Source: Conexibacter sp.
GTDB taxonomy: Bacteria; Actinomycetota; Thermoleophilia; Solirubrobacterales; Solirubrobacteraceae
Direction of reading: 5' to 3'
NCBI GenBank assembly: GCA_025964325.1
Contig: JAOPZA010000168.1
Span: 1-46,350, forward strand
Length of the DNA stretch: 46,350 nucleotides
The translations under genes and the position numbers were made by a program. The first letter of the stretch is position 1, and each line of letters begins with the position of its first letter. Positions 1-8,600 of the stretch are shown piece after piece. The notes below the pieces were generated by a model. That model searched no databases. It was not told the origin of the DNA and saw nothing but the letters and a program-made list of their open reading frames with translations.

Positions 1-67
1 GGGTGGGCCTGCACCCCGCCGGCGGCGGCGTGCCGGCCCCCCGGCCGCCCCCCCGCGACGGTGGTGA

Positions 68-92
68 GCGGGCGGCCGCGACCGCCGCCCGC
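68..92 (-). terminator. Hairpin after the LeuRS-like gene
   Basis: A perfect 8-bp GC stem (68-75 paired with 85-92) with a 9-nt loop begins 8 bp past the stop codon of the LeuRS-like gene. There is no U-tract, which is usual for candidate terminators in GC-rich actinobacteria. Position and stem strength support the call; it is untested. Confidence 0.5.
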
Positions 93-99
93 CCAGGCT

Positions 100-2277
100 T
101 CAGGGCTCGGGCCAGGGCGCGGCGGTCACGAGGCCGTCCTGCCCCGCCGCCGCCCACAGCTCCTCGGCGACGTGCGGCGCGAGCGGGGCGAGCAGCTGCA
201 CGGCCGTCAGCAGGGCGGCGGCGATCGCCGCGCTGTCGCTCGGCGTCAGCGTGTCCTGCTGTCTGAGGACGCGGCGCTCGAAGTCGCGGATCCGCTCGAC
301 CAGCGTCATCACGTTGCGGGCGGCGCGGTGCGTCTCGAGCCCCTCCATGTTCTCGGTGATCCGCCCGACGGCCGTCGAGCGCCAGGTGTCGAGCCGCTTG
401 CGCAGCTTCGCCGCGCCCTCGTCCTCGTCGGGCTCCGGCACCTCGCCGACGCCCTCGATCCGCGGCAGCGCGTAGGTCCAGAAGCCCCGCAGCCACTTGT
501 GGCAGTACTGCAGCGCCTGGTCGGTCCAGGTGAGGATGTTCGTCGGCGCGGCCGCGAACAGCACCGCGAGGCGGACGGTGTCGGCGCCGACCCGCTCGAG
601 CAGCTCGTCGGGGTCGACGACGTTGCCGAGGTGCTTGCTCATCTTCTTGCCGTCGAGGTGGACCATCTCGTGCATCAGCACGCGCGTGTGCGGCTCGCCC
701 TCGGTCAGGTGCGGCAGGACGCCCTGGTCGCGCAGGAACTTCGCCGTCATGCGCTGGTCGAACATCGAGCCGCCGCCGTCGGCGCCCCAGATCACCTGGT
801 GCACCGGCAGCCAGCGGCGCAGCTGCTCGTGATCGAACATCGCCTCGCTGCGGCCGCCGGCGGGGACGCTGAACGGCAGCCACTGCCAGAGGCCGTCGAC
901 ATGGCAGTCGAGCGTGTCGATCTCGCGGCGAGCAGCCGCGCCGCACGCCGGGCAGCTGCAGGCGATGAAGTCGGCGCGCGCGGCGAGGGCGTTGCCGGCG
1001 CCGGTCGGCCGCAGGTCGTCGGGCAGCCGCACGGGCAGCTGCTCGACCGGCACCGGCACGGTCCCGCACGCGTCGCAGTGGACGAGCGGGATCGGCGCCC
1101 CCCACGCGCGCTGGCGCGAGATCGGGAAGTCGCGGGCGCGGTAGCGCGCCGTCTCGCGCAGCGTCGGCGGCCCGGGCGGCAGCTTCCACGCCAGCGCCTT
1201 GCCGGCGTGCAGGCGCTTGGCGATCGCAGCGTCGGTTCTGTCGACGGCGGGGATCCCGAGCACGGCCGTGCGGCCGTAGCGTGCGTCGACGGCGGGGGTG
1301 ATCACGACCGGCAGCGGATGGTCGAAGCCGGGGACGCCGAGCACGCGCCCGCTCGCGACGACCGGCACGTTCTCGGCGTTGCGCTCGTCGCGCGCGATCC
1401 CTCCCTGACGGATCCGTTCGAGCTTCCCGCGCACCTCCTCGTCGAGCACCCACAGGTCGATGTCCGGATGGTTCGGCGACATCGCGACGAACTCCGCGTC
1501 GTCGACCGCGTCGGCGTGCGGCGTGAAGACCGTCAGGACCGCGCCGTCGAGCGTCGCGGCGTCGAACTCGACCCCGTCGACGCGCCCGAGCATCGTGCGC
1601 TGGGCGCCGACGGCGGCCGCGTTCCAGTCGCCGAGCCGCTCGAGCCCGCGCTCGTTCTCCTCCAGGTAGCGACCGATCCCGAGGTACCACTGCGAGCGCT
1701 GCACCAGCCGCACCGGGTTGTGGCAGCGCCAGCAGGTGCCGTCCTCGACCTGGAGACTGGCGAGCACGGTCTGGCAGTCGTCGCACCAGTCGACCTGGCC
1801 GTCGGCGTGGTAGACGAGCCCCTCCTCGCGCAGGCGCAGGAAGAGCCATTGCGTCCACTTGTAGAGATCGGGCTCGCTCGTGACCCACTCGCGGTCCCAG
1901 TCGAACGAGTAGCCGAGCCGGTCGAACTGCTCGCGCATCCGGGCGCGGCACTGCTCGACCCACTGCTTCGGCGTCAGCTCGTTCTTGATCGCGCCGATCT
2001 CGGTCGGCAGCCCGAAGGCGTCGAAGCCGATCGAGAAGAGGACGGCGCGCCCGCGTGCGCGCAGGAAGCGCGCGTAGGCGTCGCTTATCGAGTAGCTGCG
2101 GATGTGGCCCATGTGGGCGCTGCCCGACGTGAACGGACAGGCCGAGAAGATGTAGGCGGGCGGACGCCCATCGTCGGACTCCGGCGTGTCGAAGACGCCG
2201 GAGTCCCGCCATGCCTCCTGCCAGCGAGCTTCGATTGCTGCAGGCGTGTAATCCGGTGTGACGCTTTGCGAGGCCAA
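100..2277 (-). CDS. Divergent leucyl-tRNA synthetase paralogue, class I
   Basis: Class I aminoacyl-tRNA synthetase most like LeuRS, 725 aa from a TTG start at 2277 chosen because AGGGGGA lies just upstream (GTG at 2316 is an in-frame alternative). Seen: HMGH near residues 55-58, DAFGLP soon after, SRQRAWGAPIP in mid-protein, KMSKH near 545-549. Odd points, by eye alignment with E. coli and Thermus LeuRS: the leucine-pocket segment MFPYPSG reads ACPFTSG; the DTFVDSSWY segment reads DTLDCHVDGLWQW (about 456-468); the GGIEHAILH segment reads WGADGGGSMF, losing both pocket histidines; the editing motif TTRPDT reads FTPHADA (about 250). The protein stops after the anticodon-binding domain and lacks the roughly 60-residue C-terminal tRNA-binding domain of usual LeuRS (about 860 aa). 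It lies downstream of, and in the same direction as, an odd tRNA-like gene. I infer altered amino-acid specificity; a true housekeeping leuS probably lies elsewhere. Confidence 0.85.
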   Translation of the reverse strand: MASQSVTPDYTPAAIEARWQEAWRDSGVFDTPESDDGRPPAYIFSACPFTSGSAHMGHIRSYSISDAYARFLRARGRAVLFSIGFDAFGLPTEIGAIKNELTPKQWVEQCRARMREQFDRLGYSFDWDREWVTSEPDLYKWTQWLFLRLREEGLVYHADGQVDWCDDCQTVLASLQVEDGTCWRCHNPVRLVQRSQWYLGIGRYLEENERGLERLGDWNAAAVGAQRTMLGRVDGVEFDAATLDGAVLTVFTPHADAVDDAEFVAMSPNHPDIDLWVLDEEVRGKLERIRQGGIARDERNAENVPVVASGRVLGVPGFDHPLPVVITPAVDARYGRTAVLGIPAVDRTDAAIAKRLHAGKALAWKLPPGPPTLRETARYRARDFPISRQRAWGAPIPLVHCDACGTVPVPVEQLPVRLPDDLRPTGAGNALAARADFIACSCPACGAAARREIDTLDCHVDGLWQWLPFSVPAGGRSEAMFDHEQLRRWLPVHQVIWGADGGGSMFDQRMTAKFLRDQGVLPHLTEGEPHTRVLMHEMVHLDGKKMSKHLGNVVDPDELLERVGADTVRLAVLFAAAPTNILTWTDQALQYCHKWLRGFWTYALPRIEGVGEVPEPDEDEGAAKLRKRLDTWRSTAVGRITENMEGLETHRAARNVMTLVERIRDFERRVLRQQDTLTPSDSAAIAAALLTAVQLLAPLAPHVAEELWAAAGQDGLVTAAPWPEP

Positions 2278-2473
2278 TGGTCCCCCTGTTCGGCCTGACG
2301 TTGCGGAACTCACCACCGCGCGCGTTCACCCTATGCGAGATGCGCATGACTCGACGCCGGCGGCGTGGACGTCTCAGAGACGTTCGATCACGACGATCAC
2401 CCGCAGACAGCGAGCTACGGGTGATCTTCGGCTTCCCTATGAGTGATTATCGGATTTATGACTGAACTGCGAA
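2278..2473 (-). promoter_or_regulatory. Structured leader between tRNA-like gene and LeuRS-like gene
   Basis: This 196-nt gap holds no ORF I trust. Read on the minus strand it contains a 9-bp perfect stem (2395-2403 with 2418-2426), a 7-bp stem around 2369-2383 and a short GC stem around 2354-2366, then the Shine-Dalgarno AGGGGGA before TTG 2277. The first hairpin could end the tRNA transcript, or the whole could be a regulatory 5' leader if the tRNA and synthetase are co-transcribed. Function is inferred only. Confidence 0.4.
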
Positions 2474-2690
<217 letters not shown>

Positions 2691-2736
2691 TCGCAACTGC
2701 GTTGAGCCAGCCAACCCCCTGGACGGCTCGATGGCG

Positions 2737-2765
2737 ATTATAGGGGCGGCCGGCGGCCGGGTCAA
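2737..2765 (-). promoter_or_regulatory. Near-consensus sigma-70 promoter for the tRNA-like gene
   Basis: On the minus strand TTGACC (2765-2760) and TATAAT (2742-2737) are separated by exactly 17 bp. The -10 is a perfect consensus, rare in a genome this GC-rich and typical of stable-RNA genes. Expected start lies near 2730, giving a 5' leader of about 40 nt before the tRNA 5' end at 2690. Confidence 0.8.
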
Positions 2766-2923
2766 TTGAATCGGCGCGCGAACGACCCCGGTTGCGCCGG
2801 TCCGGGGAGCGGTGTACGCTGGCGCCGTCGCTGGAGTGGCTCAGGGGGAGTCTCGGCGTTCCAGCAGTCGCCCATCTGTGGTGCACGTCATCCACCCGGT
2901 CTCTCTCCGAGGTGCAATTCATC

Positions 2924-4006
2924 GTGTCATCTTCTATTCAATCTGGTGTACGGATCGCCGTCGGTTCGGCGCGAGCCGATTCCACGGTGCGGGTCTTCGA
3001 GCTCGAGCGGCCCGGGTCCGTGCGCGTGGGCGTGCGCGCCATGCCGAGCGCGGGCGCGCTCCTGCGGGTCGAGACGACGGGCGTCTGCGGCACCGACCAC
3101 CATGTCTTCGGCGGCCGCATCGCGGTGCCGACGCCGTGCCTGCTCGGCCACGAGGTGATCGGCCGGATCGAGCGGCTCGCGCGGGCCGACGGGATCGTCG
3201 CGGAGGCCGGCGTCGGCGTCGGCGACCGCGTCCTGGTGGCCCCGAGCGTCCCGTGCGGCGACTGCGAGGGCTGCCGCGGGCTCGGTCGCTGCCTCGACCG
3301 TCCGGTCTACGGGCTCACGATGGCCGGCGACGGCCTCACCGGCGGCTTCTCGCCGCTGCTGGCGCTCGTCCCCGGCACCCGCGTCTACCGCGTCCCCGAG
3401 CGCGTCCCGGCCAAACGGGCAGTCTTCGCCGAGCCGATGGCCTGCGTGCTGAGCGCGCTGCGCAAGGCCTACGACGCGCACTACGCCCCGCCGGCGACCG
3501 ACGCGCTCGTGATGGGCTTCGGACCGATCGGCGTCTGCGCAGCCGTCGCGATCGCCGCCTCCGGCGGCGACGTGACGGTGCTCGAGCACGATCCGGAGCG
3601 GCGCTCCCTCGCCCTCGAGCTCGGCTTCGCCGCGCTCGCCGGCGCCGCGCAGACGCCGCCTCGCGGCTACCCGCTCGTGATCGACTCGGCCGGCACGCCC
3701 GCGGCCTTCGCGAGCGGGCTGGAGCTGCTGGCCTGGGGCGGCACTCTCGTCGAGATGGGCAACTACGCCGACCTCGGGGCGGTCGCGATCAAGCCGAGCG
3801 ACATCTGCCTGCGCGATCTGCGCGTGATCGGCAGCGGCGAGACGCTCTACGACGACTTCCCGCCGGCGATCCGGCTCGTCGCGGAGACGCCGGTCGCGCT
3901 CGAGGCGGCGATCACCGACGTCCATCGCTTCGACGCGATGACCGAGCCGAGCCTCCTGTTCACCGCCCGCGCCCGCGGCAAGGCCCTGATCGCGTTCGCG
4001 TCGTGA
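2924..4006 (+). CDS. Zinc-dependent alcohol dehydrogenase (MDR family)
   Basis: NAD(P)-dependent medium-chain dehydrogenase of the threonine/sorbitol dehydrogenase type, about 360 aa. Seen: catalytic-zinc segment GVCGTDHH, then LGHEV; a structural-zinc cysteine cluster PCGDCEGCRGLGRC; Rossmann motif GFGPIG in the second half. GTG 2924 is preferred because GAGGTG precedes it at 2909-2914; a start at GTG 2987 would match the family N-terminus better and would put the palindrome at 2963-2983 outside the gene. If 2924 is right, that palindrome encodes part of an N-terminal extension (SARADST). The stop overlaps the start of the next gene, so the two are translationally coupled. Substrate unknown. 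Confidence 0.85.
   Translation: MSSSIQSGVRIAVGSARADSTVRVFELERPGSVRVGVRAMPSAGALLRVETTGVCGTDHHVFGGRIAVPTPCLLGHEVIGRIERLARADGIVAEAGVGVGDRVLVAPSVPCGDCEGCRGLGRCLDRPVYGLTMAGDGLTGGFSPLLALVPGTRVYRVPERVPAKRAVFAEPMACVLSALRKAYDAHYAPPATDALVMGFGPIGVCAAVAIAASGGDVTVLEHDPERRSLALELGFAALAGAAQTPPRGYPLVIDSAGTPAAFASGLELLAWGGTLVEMGNYADLGAVAIKPSDICLRDLRVIGSGETLYDDFPPAIRLVAETPVALEAAITDVHRFDAMTEPSLLFTARARGKALIAFAS
2963..2983. repeat. Palindromic element, single copy
   Basis: GGTTCGGC-GCGA-GCCGATTCC is an imperfect palindrome of the same family as the arrays at 7367-7518 and 30948-31101. It lies within the first codons of the dehydrogenase (if GTG 2924 is the start) and reads G-S-A-R-A-D-S, the same phase as the other copies. 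Confidence 0.6.
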
Positions 4007-4911
4007 GCGGGAACGGCCACGGCCTGCGGCCACCGACGGGCGCGCAGGTCCTGCTGCTGACGCCGTTCGACGCGGACGGCGCAATCGACGAGCGCTCGCT
4101 CGCGTCGCTCGTCGACTACGTGATCGACGGCGGCGTCGACGGGATCGTCGGCCTCGGCACGACCGGCGAGTTCTTCACCATGTCGGTCGACGAGCAGGCC
4201 CACCTGATGGCGCTCCTCGCGGGCATCGTCGGCGGCCGCGTCGGGCTGACCTTCGGCGTCGGCAACAGCGCGACGAGCGTCTCGATCGCGCTGGCCCAGC
4301 ACGCGCGGGCGCTCGGCGCCGACTGTCTGATGCTGCAGCCGCCCTACTACTTCGACCACACGCCCGCCTCCGTCGAGGCGCACTTCACCGCCGTCGCGGG
4401 CGCCGTCGACCTGCCGCTGATGGCCTATGACGGCGGCGGTGGGATCGAGCTGAGCGTCGAGCGCGTCCGCCGCCTGAACGAGCAGGCGGCGAACATCCGC
4501 TACGTCAAGATGTCGGTCGTCGACCCCGCCAAGGTCGCGGCGATGCGCGTCGGCGCGCCGGCGGTCGAGGCGCTCGTCGGCGACGAGAACATGCTGCTGA
4601 TGGGGCTCCGGCACGGTGCGATCGGCAGCACCGTCGGCTGGAGCAACGTCGACCCGAGCGCGATCGCGCGCATCCACCGCGCCTTCGAGGGCGACGACCT
4701 CGCCGGCGCGCGGACGATCCTGCTGCGCGAGGTGGTGCCGGCCGTCTCGCCGTGCATCACGGCGAAGAACGGCTGGATCCGCAGCTACAAGGAGATCCTC
4801 GCCGCGAAGGGCGTGATCGCCTCGCCGGCGACGCGCCTGCCGCTGACGCCGCTCGACCCGATCCGCAAGGACGAGGTGCTGTCGGCGATGCGCGAGCTGT
4901 CGGTGCTGTGA
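4003..4911 (+). CDS. DapA/NanA-family class I aldolase/lyase
   Basis: Class I (Schiff-base) aldolase of the dihydrodipicolinate synthase / N-acetylneuraminate lyase superfamily, 302 aa, full length for the family. Seen: GLGTTGEF (the GTTGE motif that binds the keto-acid carboxylate), a tyrosine in MAYDGG at the place of the usual YN, and the Schiff-base lysine in YVKMSV. The start GTG overlaps the stop of the dehydrogenase (GTGA), and its own stop overlaps the next start (TGATG). It lacks enough identity by eye to be called lysine-pathway dapA; the dehydrogenase and phosphatase neighbours point to sugar-acid or keto-acid catabolism. Confidence 0.85.
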   Translation: MSGNGHGLRPPTGAQVLLLTPFDADGAIDERSLASLVDYVIDGGVDGIVGLGTTGEFFTMSVDEQAHLMALLAGIVGGRVGLTFGVGNSATSVSIALAQHARALGADCLMLQPPYYFDHTPASVEAHFTAVAGAVDLPLMAYDGGGGIELSVERVRRLNEQAANIRYVKMSVVDPAKVAAMRVGAPAVEALVGDENMLLMGLRHGAIGSTVGWSNVDPSAIARIHRAFEGDDLAGARTILLREVVPAVSPCITAKNGWIRSYKEILAAKGVIASPATRLPLTPLDPIRKDEVLSAMRELSVL

Positions 4912-5675
4912 TGGCGATCGCGACGGACCCCGCGACCCGCTGCCGGCTGGCGCTATTCGATCTCGACGGCGTCCTCGTCGACTCGCGCGACGCGATGCAG
5001 GAGGCGTGGGAGGCGGTCCAGCGCGAGCTCGGCGTGGCCGTGCCCTTCGCAGCCTACTTCCGCGAGATCGGGCGCCCCTTCGCGGACATCATGGAGCGGC
5101 TCGGGCTCGGCGAGCGCCGCGAGGAGATCGAGGGCGTCTACCGCGCCACGGCGCTCAGGACCGCGGCGCGCGTGCCGGCCTTCCCGGGCGTCGCGGCCGC
5201 GCTCGACCGGCTCGCCGTCGCCGGCGTGAAGCTCGGCGTCGTGACGTCGAAGGCGCGTCCCCAGACCTACGGGACGCTCGCACAGTTCGACGTGCCGTTC
5301 GAGACGATCCAGACGCCCGAGGACGGCCACCCCGGCAAGCCGGCGCCGTGGCCGCTGCTGATCGCCGCGAGCGAGGCGCACACCGACGTCGAGGAGAGCG
5401 TCTTCGTCGGCGACATGGCGGTCGACTGCGACGCCGCCCGCAACGCCGGCATGCGGTTCCTCCACGCCGCCTGGGGCTACGGCCGCCGCCCGGCGGGGGT
5501 CGAGCAGCTGCAGAGCGCCGACGAGATCGGCGACCTGATGCGACTCGGGGCGACCCCGGGTCGCCGCGGCCGCGGCGGACGACCAGCGCGCGCAGCGGGG
5601 AGCGCAAGCGAGCCGCTGCTCGGCACCGAGGAGCGTCAGCGAGTCGGTGCCGCGGAGACGCGCGGCACGAGGTAG
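4911..5675 (+). CDS. HAD-superfamily hydrolase (subfamily IA)
   Basis: Phosphatase-like HAD hydrolase, 254 aa. Seen: motif I DLDGVLVDS with nucleophile and acid/base aspartates near residue 18-20, an alpha-helical cap, motif II TSK, motif III lysine in GKPAP, motif IV VGDMAVDCDAA. Resembles phosphoglycolate phosphatase/beta-phosphoglucomutase relatives. Third gene of the coupled dehydrogenase-lyase-HAD operon, so probably acts on a phosphorylated intermediate or damaged metabolite of that pathway. The last 40 bp run past the catalytic domain in an Arg/Gly-rich tail and overlap the 3' end of the convergent LysRS-fusion gene. Confidence 0.8.
   Translation: MAIATDPATRCRLALFDLDGVLVDSRDAMQEAWEAVQRELGVAVPFAAYFREIGRPFADIMERLGLGERREEIEGVYRATALRTAARVPAFPGVAAALDRLAVAGVKLGVVTSKARPQTYGTLAQFDVPFETIQTPEDGHPGKPAPWPLLIAASEAHTDVEESVFVGDMAVDCDAARNAGMRFLHAAWGYGRRPAGVEQLQSADEIGDLMRLGATPGRRGRGGRPARAAGSASEPLLGTEERQRVGAAETRGTR
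5621..5652. terminator. Hairpin in the HAD / LysRS-fusion convergent overlap
   Basis: A perfect 9-bp stem CGGCACCGA/TCGGTGCCG (5621-5629 with 5644-5652, 14-nt loop) lies inside the coding ends of two convergent overlapping genes. Works in either direction; candidate bidirectional terminator. Confidence 0.5.
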
Positions 5676-8600
5676 CGGCCGACGAGCGGCAGCCGCAGGA
5701 AGCCCTCGACGCTCGCGTAGAGCAGGCCGACCTTCGGCATCGCGCCGGGATCCTCGACGACGATCGAGCGGGCCAGCCACTCGGGCTCGAACTTCGCGTT
5801 GAAGTCGCGCAGCGACTTGATCTGGAAGAAGGGGTTCAACACCTCCGCCAGCTTCCGCAGCGCGCGCTGCGGGATCGACAGCTTGGCGTCGGTGTCGAAC
5901 AGGCGGCCCCAGGCGGCGAAGTTCATCGACAGGCGCTTGACGCCGCGCGCGCCGAGCTCGATCGCGGCCTGGGCGATCAGGTACTCGGTCACGCCGTTGA
6001 CCGAGTCCGGCTCGCGCTGCATCAGGTCGAGCGAGTAGCCGGGCTCGGCGCCGAAGCAGGGCACCAGGCGCAGGAACCCGACCGGGCGCTCCTCGGCGTC
6101 GAACGCGACCGCCAGCAGCAGGTCGGGGTTCTCGCCCCGCACGCCGCCGCCGAGCTCCATCGTGAAGCCGCGCTCGGGCGCCTTGCCGCGCCAGCGGTCG
6201 CGGATCCCGTTGAGCTGGTCGCGCAGCTCGGGGGTGGCGTCGACCTCCCGGACCAGCTGGAAGTGGTGGTTGCGCGCGACCTTGTTGACCGCCTCGCGCA
6301 CCGCCTTCATCGGACCGCCCGCGAGCGAGAAGGTGTCGCAGCGGATGATCGCCTCGTCGCCCATGTAGACCGCGCGGAAGCCGTGACAGGTGTAGAGCTC
6401 GAGCTGCGACTCCTGCACCGCCAGGAAGGCCATCCCCCACGCCCGGCTGCGGCAGAAGCCGACGAACTCGTCGACGACCCGCTGCATCGCCTCCGGCGGC
6501 CCGATCGGGTCGGCCGCGACGAGCGCGGTCCCGGCCACCAGCGTGTAGGCGATCAGCGCCTGCCCGTCCTGCGAGAAGAAGTAGCTCTTGTCGGGCCGCA
6601 GCGCGAAGTAGGCGAGCGAGTCGTGGCCGTAGGCGTGCACGATCGTGCTGGCGCGCTCGCGCTCCTCCGCGCTGGGACCGGCGCCGCTGCGCACGACGCG
6701 GAACAGGACGATCAGCAGCAGCAGCAGTCCGGCGATGCCGAGCGCCAGCAGCGCGGCCGGGAAGAAGTCGGAGAAGAGGCGGCCGCGGTAGGTGTACGGG
6801 CCCGAGACGCCGATCAGGCCGCCGAACGTCGTCTGGATGATGCCGCCGAACGTCGGCGTCGGATCGATCCGGTTGTGCTCGAGCAGGATCGAGACGAGGC
6901 CGAACGACAGCACCCCGGCGAAGTAGACGGGCACGATCCAGATCAGCTCGAGCAGCGACGCCGGATCGCTGCGGGCGCGGAAGGCGTCGCGGTACCAGAT
7001 CAACGCGGCGACCATCGCGACGCCGTAGAGCGCGGGCAGCGGATGGGGACCTCTCAGCACATGGATCACGACCGCGACCGTGAAGCTGCCGAGCACCAGG
7101 ACCCAGGCGCGGTGCTTGCGTCGTGCGATCTGCGGCGCCGCGAGCACCAGCACCAGGCCGACGAGCACCGAGGCGACGTGGCCGGCGACGCGGTCGGATT
7201 CCGGCACCAGCACGCGCCGCAGCACGCCGAGGCGGTCGTCGAGGCCGTCGATGCGTGGCAGCAGGTACATCAGGCCGCCGAGGAAGGTGAGCCAGGAGAG
7301 CACGCGCGGCGCGATCGTCGACGGCGACGACGGCTGCGCGGCGCGCGGTGGTGGCAGTGTGGAATGGGCTGGCGCCGTGGAACCGGCTGGCGCCGATTCC
7401 ATCGGAGGTCCGGCTGGCGCCGAACCTCCGGGGTGCGGCGACGCGCCGGGGGCGGCTGGCGCCGTGGAACCGGCTGGCGCCGATTCCATCGGAGGTTCGG
7501 CTGGCGCCGAACCTCCGGGCAGCGGTGGCGCGCCGGTCACCGGCACGAAGCTCGCCGCGCTCGCGGGCCTGGCGGTTGCCGCTTCCCCGAACTCGGGTTT
7601 CATCGTCGGGAACAGGATCACGTCGCGGATCGCGGCGGCGTTCGCGAGCAGCATCACGAGCCGGTCGAGCCCGATGCCGAGCCCTCCGGTCGGCGGCAGG
7701 CCGTACTCGAGGGCGCGGATGTAGTCCTCGTCGACGTCCTGCGCCTCGTCGTCGCCGGCCGCCTTCGCGGCCGCCTCCGCCTCGAAGCGCCCGCGTTGGT
7801 CGACGGGGTCGTTCAGCTCGCTGTAGGCGTTCGCCAGCTCGCGGCCGCCGACGACCGCCTCGAAGCGCTCGACCAGCGCGTCGTCGTCGCGGTGCGTGCG
7901 CGCCAGCGGCGAGACCTCGCGGGGATAGTCGTAGACGAAGGTCGGCTCGACCAGCTGGCCCTCGCAGCGCTCGTCGTAGACCTCCGACATCAGGCGGCCC
8001 GCGCTCCAGCCCTCCTCGTGCTCGATCTCGTAGCGGTCGCAGATCGCGCGCGCCTCCTCGATCGGCATCGACGGGTGCATGCGCGCGCCGTCGGCGTGCT
8101 CGGCGATCAGGTCCGCCATCGTGACGCGGCGCCACGGCGGCGCCATGTCGACGTCGCGGCCCTCGAGCTGGATGATCGTCGTGCCGTTGGCGGCCAGCGC
8201 CGCCTGCGAGCAGATCGTCTCGACCAGGTCCATCATGTCGCGGTAGTCGCCCAGCGCCTGATAGGCCTCGAGCAGCGTGAACTCCGGGTTGTGGCGCCGG
8301 TCGAGGCCTTCGTTGCGGAAGACGCGGCCGATCTCGAAGACGCGCTCGAAGCCGCCGACGACGAGCCGCTTGAGCGGCAGCTCGAGCGCGATCCGGAGGT
8401 ACATCTCGATGTCGAGCGCGTTGTGGTGCGTGACGAACGGGCGCGCGGCGGCTCCGCCCGCGGAGGCGTCCAGCACCGGCGTCTCGACCTCGGTGAAGCC
8501 GCGCTCGGTCAGCACGCGCCGGACCGCCGCGATCGTCGCGGAGCGGATGTCGAACGTGCGCCGCGTCTCGGGGTTGACGATCAGGTCGAGGTAGCGCTGC

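Noticed and set aside
61-2298. Long plus-strand ORF opposite the LeuRS-like gene
   Set aside because: Frame kept open by GC codon bias; translation has no motifs and mirrors the real gene.
2278-2345. T-box leader for the LeuRS-like gene
   Set aside because: AGGGTG followed by CGCG resembles part of the T-box core, but the UGGN segment that binds the tRNA end is missing and no specifier loop is visible.
2766-2923. Second tRNA or small RNA before the dehydrogenase
   Set aside because: A serine-tRNA-like stretch near 2832 caught attention, but there is no T-arm or matching acceptor.
7367-7518. CRISPR array
   Set aside because: Direct repeats exist, but units are palindromic, coding and of 87-bp period with only two copies and no cas genes.
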